Origin: Austropuccinia psidii
Taxonomy: Eukaryota; Basidiomycota; Pucciniomycetes; Pucciniales; Sphaerophragmiaceae
Length of the DNA stretch: 64,000 bases
Assembly: GCA_023105745.1 (NCBI GenBank)
Contig: JALGQZ010000013.1
Coordinates: forward strand, 19,691,105 to 19,755,104
Direction of reading: 5' to 3'
Shown here: positions 60,050 through 64,000 of the stretch, in pieces
Layout: every line of letters begins with the position of its first letter
How positions within the stretch are numbered: position 1 is the first letter of the stretch
Made by a program: the position numbers and the translations under genes
The notes under the pieces: model-generated
Databases searched by the model: none
Told to the model about the DNA's origin: nothing
What the model saw: the letters and a program-made list of their open reading frames with translations, nothing else

Positions 60050-63000
60050 ATAATTGGTAGAAATTGAAAAGAAAAATGTACATCAGAGCTGACATATTAT
60101 TTAATAAACAAACAATTTTTCCAGCTCAAAAAACCTTACCATATGTCATGTAATGCATTATATCAGAGAAATTATATTTATTTCCTTTGCTTATTTTCCA
60201 AAAAGATCTGTGGATTTATAATTACCTATCTTTTACCTTTACATATTATAAAACCACATTCTTTCTCTTGTTTTAATGTCTTTTTAAATGAATGTATAAA
60301 TTTTATTTGTAATATAAAGCTGATACCTCTTTTAACTATGACAGTTTTAGATATTTGGCAGTTTTTATCTATTTTTTCCTCATATAAAATGGAAGCTTTT
60401 GAGGGATATTCCAATTCTCACTTTGGAAAAAGATTTCTTGTAGTTTATAGGCTCATAAAAAAAATATGTAAATATTTTCTAAGAATCTTTTGAATTAATA
60501 ATCATTGAACTCCAAAAAACAGAAATATTTTTTCAATAATTAAATACTTTCTTCAACATAAAATCTTGATTTACTGTATAATTCCTGTCCTTTTTTGACC
60601 TAATTAAGAAGAGGAATTTTAATTTATATACATCTTTCCTTTCCATTCTGATATGGTTTTCATATGACTTTGAATACACTTGTGTCCGCAATTGATGAAT
60701 TTCCAGGCATTATCAATTTTTGTTTGAAATCTTTGTCCTCTCAGAATTAACCTTTTACTCAAATTTGAGCTCTGCTGATGAGCAGTTGATTTTCAACAAT
60801 TTTTGAGAATTTATAAGATTCAAACCCAACTCATAAATTAAAAAATACTCCTTGATTTAAATTTTATGATTTGAAAACTTCTGAACATAACTTCTAGAAA
60901 TAAAATGATTCCAAACCCTATTTAGATTTAAGCCTTTCTGAATACTTGATAAAATGAAAAGTTTCTTCTGTCAAGAGGCCCCTCATTATCCAACAAGAGT
61001 TAAATACATTGAAAGGAATTTAAGATTAGATATGCAACATTTTCAATGCAACTAATTTCTCTCCAAACGTATTCTAAGAACTTGCTGAAAAAAGGTAAAA
61101 GTTCCATCTTGCTTTTGCCTGTGAGTGTAAGATGTGTCTATGAAACTGTTGATAATATTACAACTAATCAACAGTACTTTGACTGTTCTTATGAAATATA
61201 ATAATAAAATTATTATAACCACAATTAAATAATTAAATAATTAATTATTTCTTTTACTTGTTATACACTACTAGTGATTATAACAGTAAGCAGTAATTGT
61301 CTACTAGAATCAATTGCAGGAAGTATTTAATAATAAAACTTCTTTTGTGAAAATAATAGAATTATTTCAATATATAATTATTTTATGTAAGAATAATTAT
61401 AAATATAATTCTTTAAGAAAACAATTACTCAAGAAAAACTTTAATAACTAAGAAAAATCACTCACTAGTACTCCAAAGAACTTATCAATGATAAAAGTTG
61501 AGAAATTTGACGGATAATTGTGGATTTAAGGGATCAAAAAATGGATATACAACAGTATTGAAACAATATAGAATAAATTTCTATGATTTCAAGTCTTTCT
61601 GATTCATTCTTAAAGAATAAAAAACTTAAGAGAAAGTTTTAACTAATACTTACTTGTTGGTAATAAACATATAATGGAATAATGTGATGATTTGGAAAAA
61701 ACAGCAAGAGGAGGCCTCTTTTAAGTTTAAAACAGCTCACAGAGGTGTGCAATGGAGCAAACTGAAAAACCACTAAGTGAGAAAACAATCAATATTTTTG
61801 GATTATTTATTGAATTGTCTTTTTTGATGTAAGATCATCATAATTACTTAATTGGTGCTTTCATGTGAATAAAAGGATTAATAACTGTAAGTCTTATTTT
61901 ATTACAAAATAAGAATTTCTTTCTCAAAATTATGAATTTTATTGGAAATTTCATCACAGAATTAATTTTCTGTGAATTTTTAAAAATTCAGTATTTCACA
62001 TGGAATCATCAAAAATGGACTGTACATGAAACTTTGAATTTTACTGAGAAAGGTATAATTGTTTGTGTTCATATATTGATTATACAGTTATCAATTGGTC
62101 CTGAAAGCTTCAGAAAGATTAATTAATAATTGTATGTTTAAGGAATTTTTGAAGTTTCTACCTCATTTCTACGTAGAATTGCAAATAGCAATATATGGCT
62201 GGTTGCTATGAGGTAAATCAATAGATACTAGTCCAAAAAAGGTTTAAATTACTCTTTTGACACTTATTCATGGAAATTAATGAGGAATTCACATGGTTAC
62301 AGGAGTCTAAGTTGCTCTTTACCTCCTTGGTATGTCAAAATAGCAGCTTATTTCCTATTTTCTTATGATATACTGAAGTTCTGAATTTGTAACCAAGTTC
62401 CCAAAAGTTTTTAGTTTACTAATTGGGCCAAGATCACCCATTAATCCAATCTTTGGAGCTTTCCACGGCTCAGAGGTATCAGAAGTTGGGTACCCTGGCT
62501 CTCTTTGATGTCTTTTGTTGCCCTTGACTATTTTTTATGTCAAAAATAGAAATTCAGGCTTCAAGTGAGATATGCACTATGCGTGTACCAAAAGTGGATG
62601 TAATAATACCATAATATTAAGTGCCAAAAGCATGTATAACACTATTCTTAGTGTATATGTAACATGGGATTTCTCACATTCCCATTATTTTGGCATGAAA
62701 TTGAGAAACAAAAAAATGTTCACAGATCTTTAAGTATTTTCCATATTACCACCTCAAAGAGTTGATTTGACATTATTCACTCTACGGAGCTACCCTAGGT
62801 GAAATTTTGTTTAGAATCAAAATCTGGACACAAATCAATGGATTGAATTACTCAATAAATAGTTATTCATTTTTTCTGAAATCAAAAAAGATTAACTTTG
62901 AATATATGCATGACCTATGGGTTATTCATAGTTCAGAATTTATTTTTAAGATAATTGTGGCCTATTTGGGTATGTACAAAATACCTAAAGGCTCACACTG

Positions 63001-64000
63001 AGACTCTCAGGATATTTCTGGAAAAAAGACTTGGTTCAAATTGGAAATTCAAATTGACATATTATTGCATTTTTTGGGTTGATCTCAAGGTAAAATTGTT
63101 TATTTAACGGGAAAATAGTACTTAAAATCCTCCAATTTGTGTGTCTTTGCTCAATAGAACATGTAAATAAGCCATTATATCTACTCATGGGATGAAATAT
63201 GATGAAAATGTGAGGTATGCTTATGTAAATGATCATTTTAAGCTATATGGATGGATTTCAGTCTATGAAGTCTTATGTTTTTAACACAAGATATAACAAA
63301 AATTCCTATGTGTTTTTAGTACATTGAGCTTCATTGAGTTTCAGAAAACTTGGCTCAGCCTCAAAAAGCTATCTCTGGCTACTTCATTTTATCATCAGTC
63401 CAAAATCTGTTTTACTTTTGGATAAGTTAAATCCAATATTAATATCTTCTCATATGAAGTCCAAACGGAAATTACATCACAAATTTGTGCAATTAGGCTT
63501 TCTTCAGAAAATAATTTTTTTTGAGAGTTAATATATTGGATATATCTTGTGTTCTCCCATACAAAATACATGCATTTTCTGGTTCAGGGCATCAGTGTTA
63601 GATTTTCTCTTCCTTCTTGAGAGCTTGGAGTAACTCCCTATTTGATTTTGATTTCTAATATCATCAGAGTAAAAGATATTTTTTTTCTCAACAGGGGGAA
63701 GATAGTATCATGTTCCATTATCCAAATGTAAATCACTATGAAGGGTTTTTAGAAAAATGCATATCAAGCTTATAATTACCATGAAGACCTTCAAGACTGA
63801 ATTATTTTCAAAAATCAAAAACAGTTGCAGCTCCAACAAATTCTTTGATAATTTGAGTATGATCACTCACTCTGCATTGTATCAAAAAGTCAATAGGTTC
63901 AAAATTCATTTCTAACAGTTTTCCATTCTGAAATAGGTCACCAATAGATTTACTGAATAGAAAGACTATATTTGAGTCTCCACCGAAACCTTTTTTCTTA
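60050..64000 (-). repeat. right arm of the inverted duplication (interrupted by a solo LTR)
   Basis: Pieces 60050-61125 and 62998-64000 match the reverse complement of 45455-47640 in order. The match runs to the window edge, so the duplicated unit may continue. At its far end the sequence that encodes the 105-codon frame in the left arm is similar but interrupted by a stop. Confidence 0.75.
61126..62997 (-). mobile_element. TE7: solo LTR, distant family A (1872 bp)
   Basis: It starts TGTAAGATG and ends AAAGGCTCACA, like family A, but the middle is diverged. It is flanked by GTGAG and CTGAG (4 of 5 bases). The homologous arm at 46498-46517 has the uninterrupted site CCTGAGAGTCTTACAGGC, which fixes both ends. 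There is no internal coding region. Confidence 0.85.

Noticed and set aside
1..64000. CRISPR arrays, bacterial operons or ribosome-binding sites
   Set aside because: The sequence is eukaryotic (introns, gypsy elements, microsatellites); the short repeats seen are AT-rich tandem or LTR-internal repeats.

Overview
This window is a fungal, almost certainly rust-fungus (Pucciniales), repeat landscape. It is very AT-rich and CpG-poor, with spliceosomal-type introns and Ty3/gypsy LTR retrotransposons. From memory, the Gag protein starting MPSTRSG is the kind annotated in very high copy in the myrtle rust Austropuccinia psidii, so that species is the best guess; the species is an inference, not something the sequence proves. 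I find no convincing host gene anywhere. Everything with coding character belongs to retroelements, and nearly all of it is broken.

Layout. 1-5676: family-A gypsy element on the minus strand (5' LTR 3851-5676, gag, start of pol), cut by the window edge. 5677-10759: featureless AT-rich DNA with a degenerate 30-bp tandem repeat. 10765-14369: a family-B element reduced to two LTRs around about 330 bp, with target duplication AACAC, itself hit by a 686-bp TG...CA unit (12866-13551, duplication ATTTA). 15037-39035: a three-level nest. An old family-A solo LTR (duplication TTTAT) is split by a complete family-B chromodomain-type gypsy element on the plus strand (15927-38145, duplication GATTT). The 3' LTR of that element is split by a 12.5-kb minus-strand element, family C (24206-36742, duplication GCAT). 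Family C encodes Gag and a retropepsin but no reverse transcriptase or integrase. 39041-50186: noncoding DNA with a candidate tRNA-derived repeat (41.2-41.7 kb), one arm of a diverged inverted duplication (45.5-47.6 kb) and a GC-richer tRNA-like island (47.7-48.2 kb). 50192-57956: a second family-A element that has lost the 3' half of pol. 57957-64000: the other arm of the inverted duplication, interrupted by a solo LTR (61126-62997), plus an LTR relic.

How the elements work. In families A and B the 5' part of gag (ORF1) appears to be a two-exon gene with a 64-68-nt phase-1 intron at the same place. ORF1 then ends at a CAR-AAR-TRR stop, and ORF2 (capsid, zinc knuckle, protease, RT, RNase H, integrase) continues in the -1 frame. 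Both families share the same G-rich sequence just after the 5' LTR, a candidate primer-binding site. Family C keeps intact LTR ends, a primer site and a polypurine tract but no polymerase, so it must have been moved by enzymes supplied in trans.

The most interesting items are the Gag-protease-only family C, the spliced and frameshifted Gag, which argues that the usual MPSTRSG reading frame is partly a shadow, and a covarying hairpin in the family-B LTR. Identity estimates are by eye.
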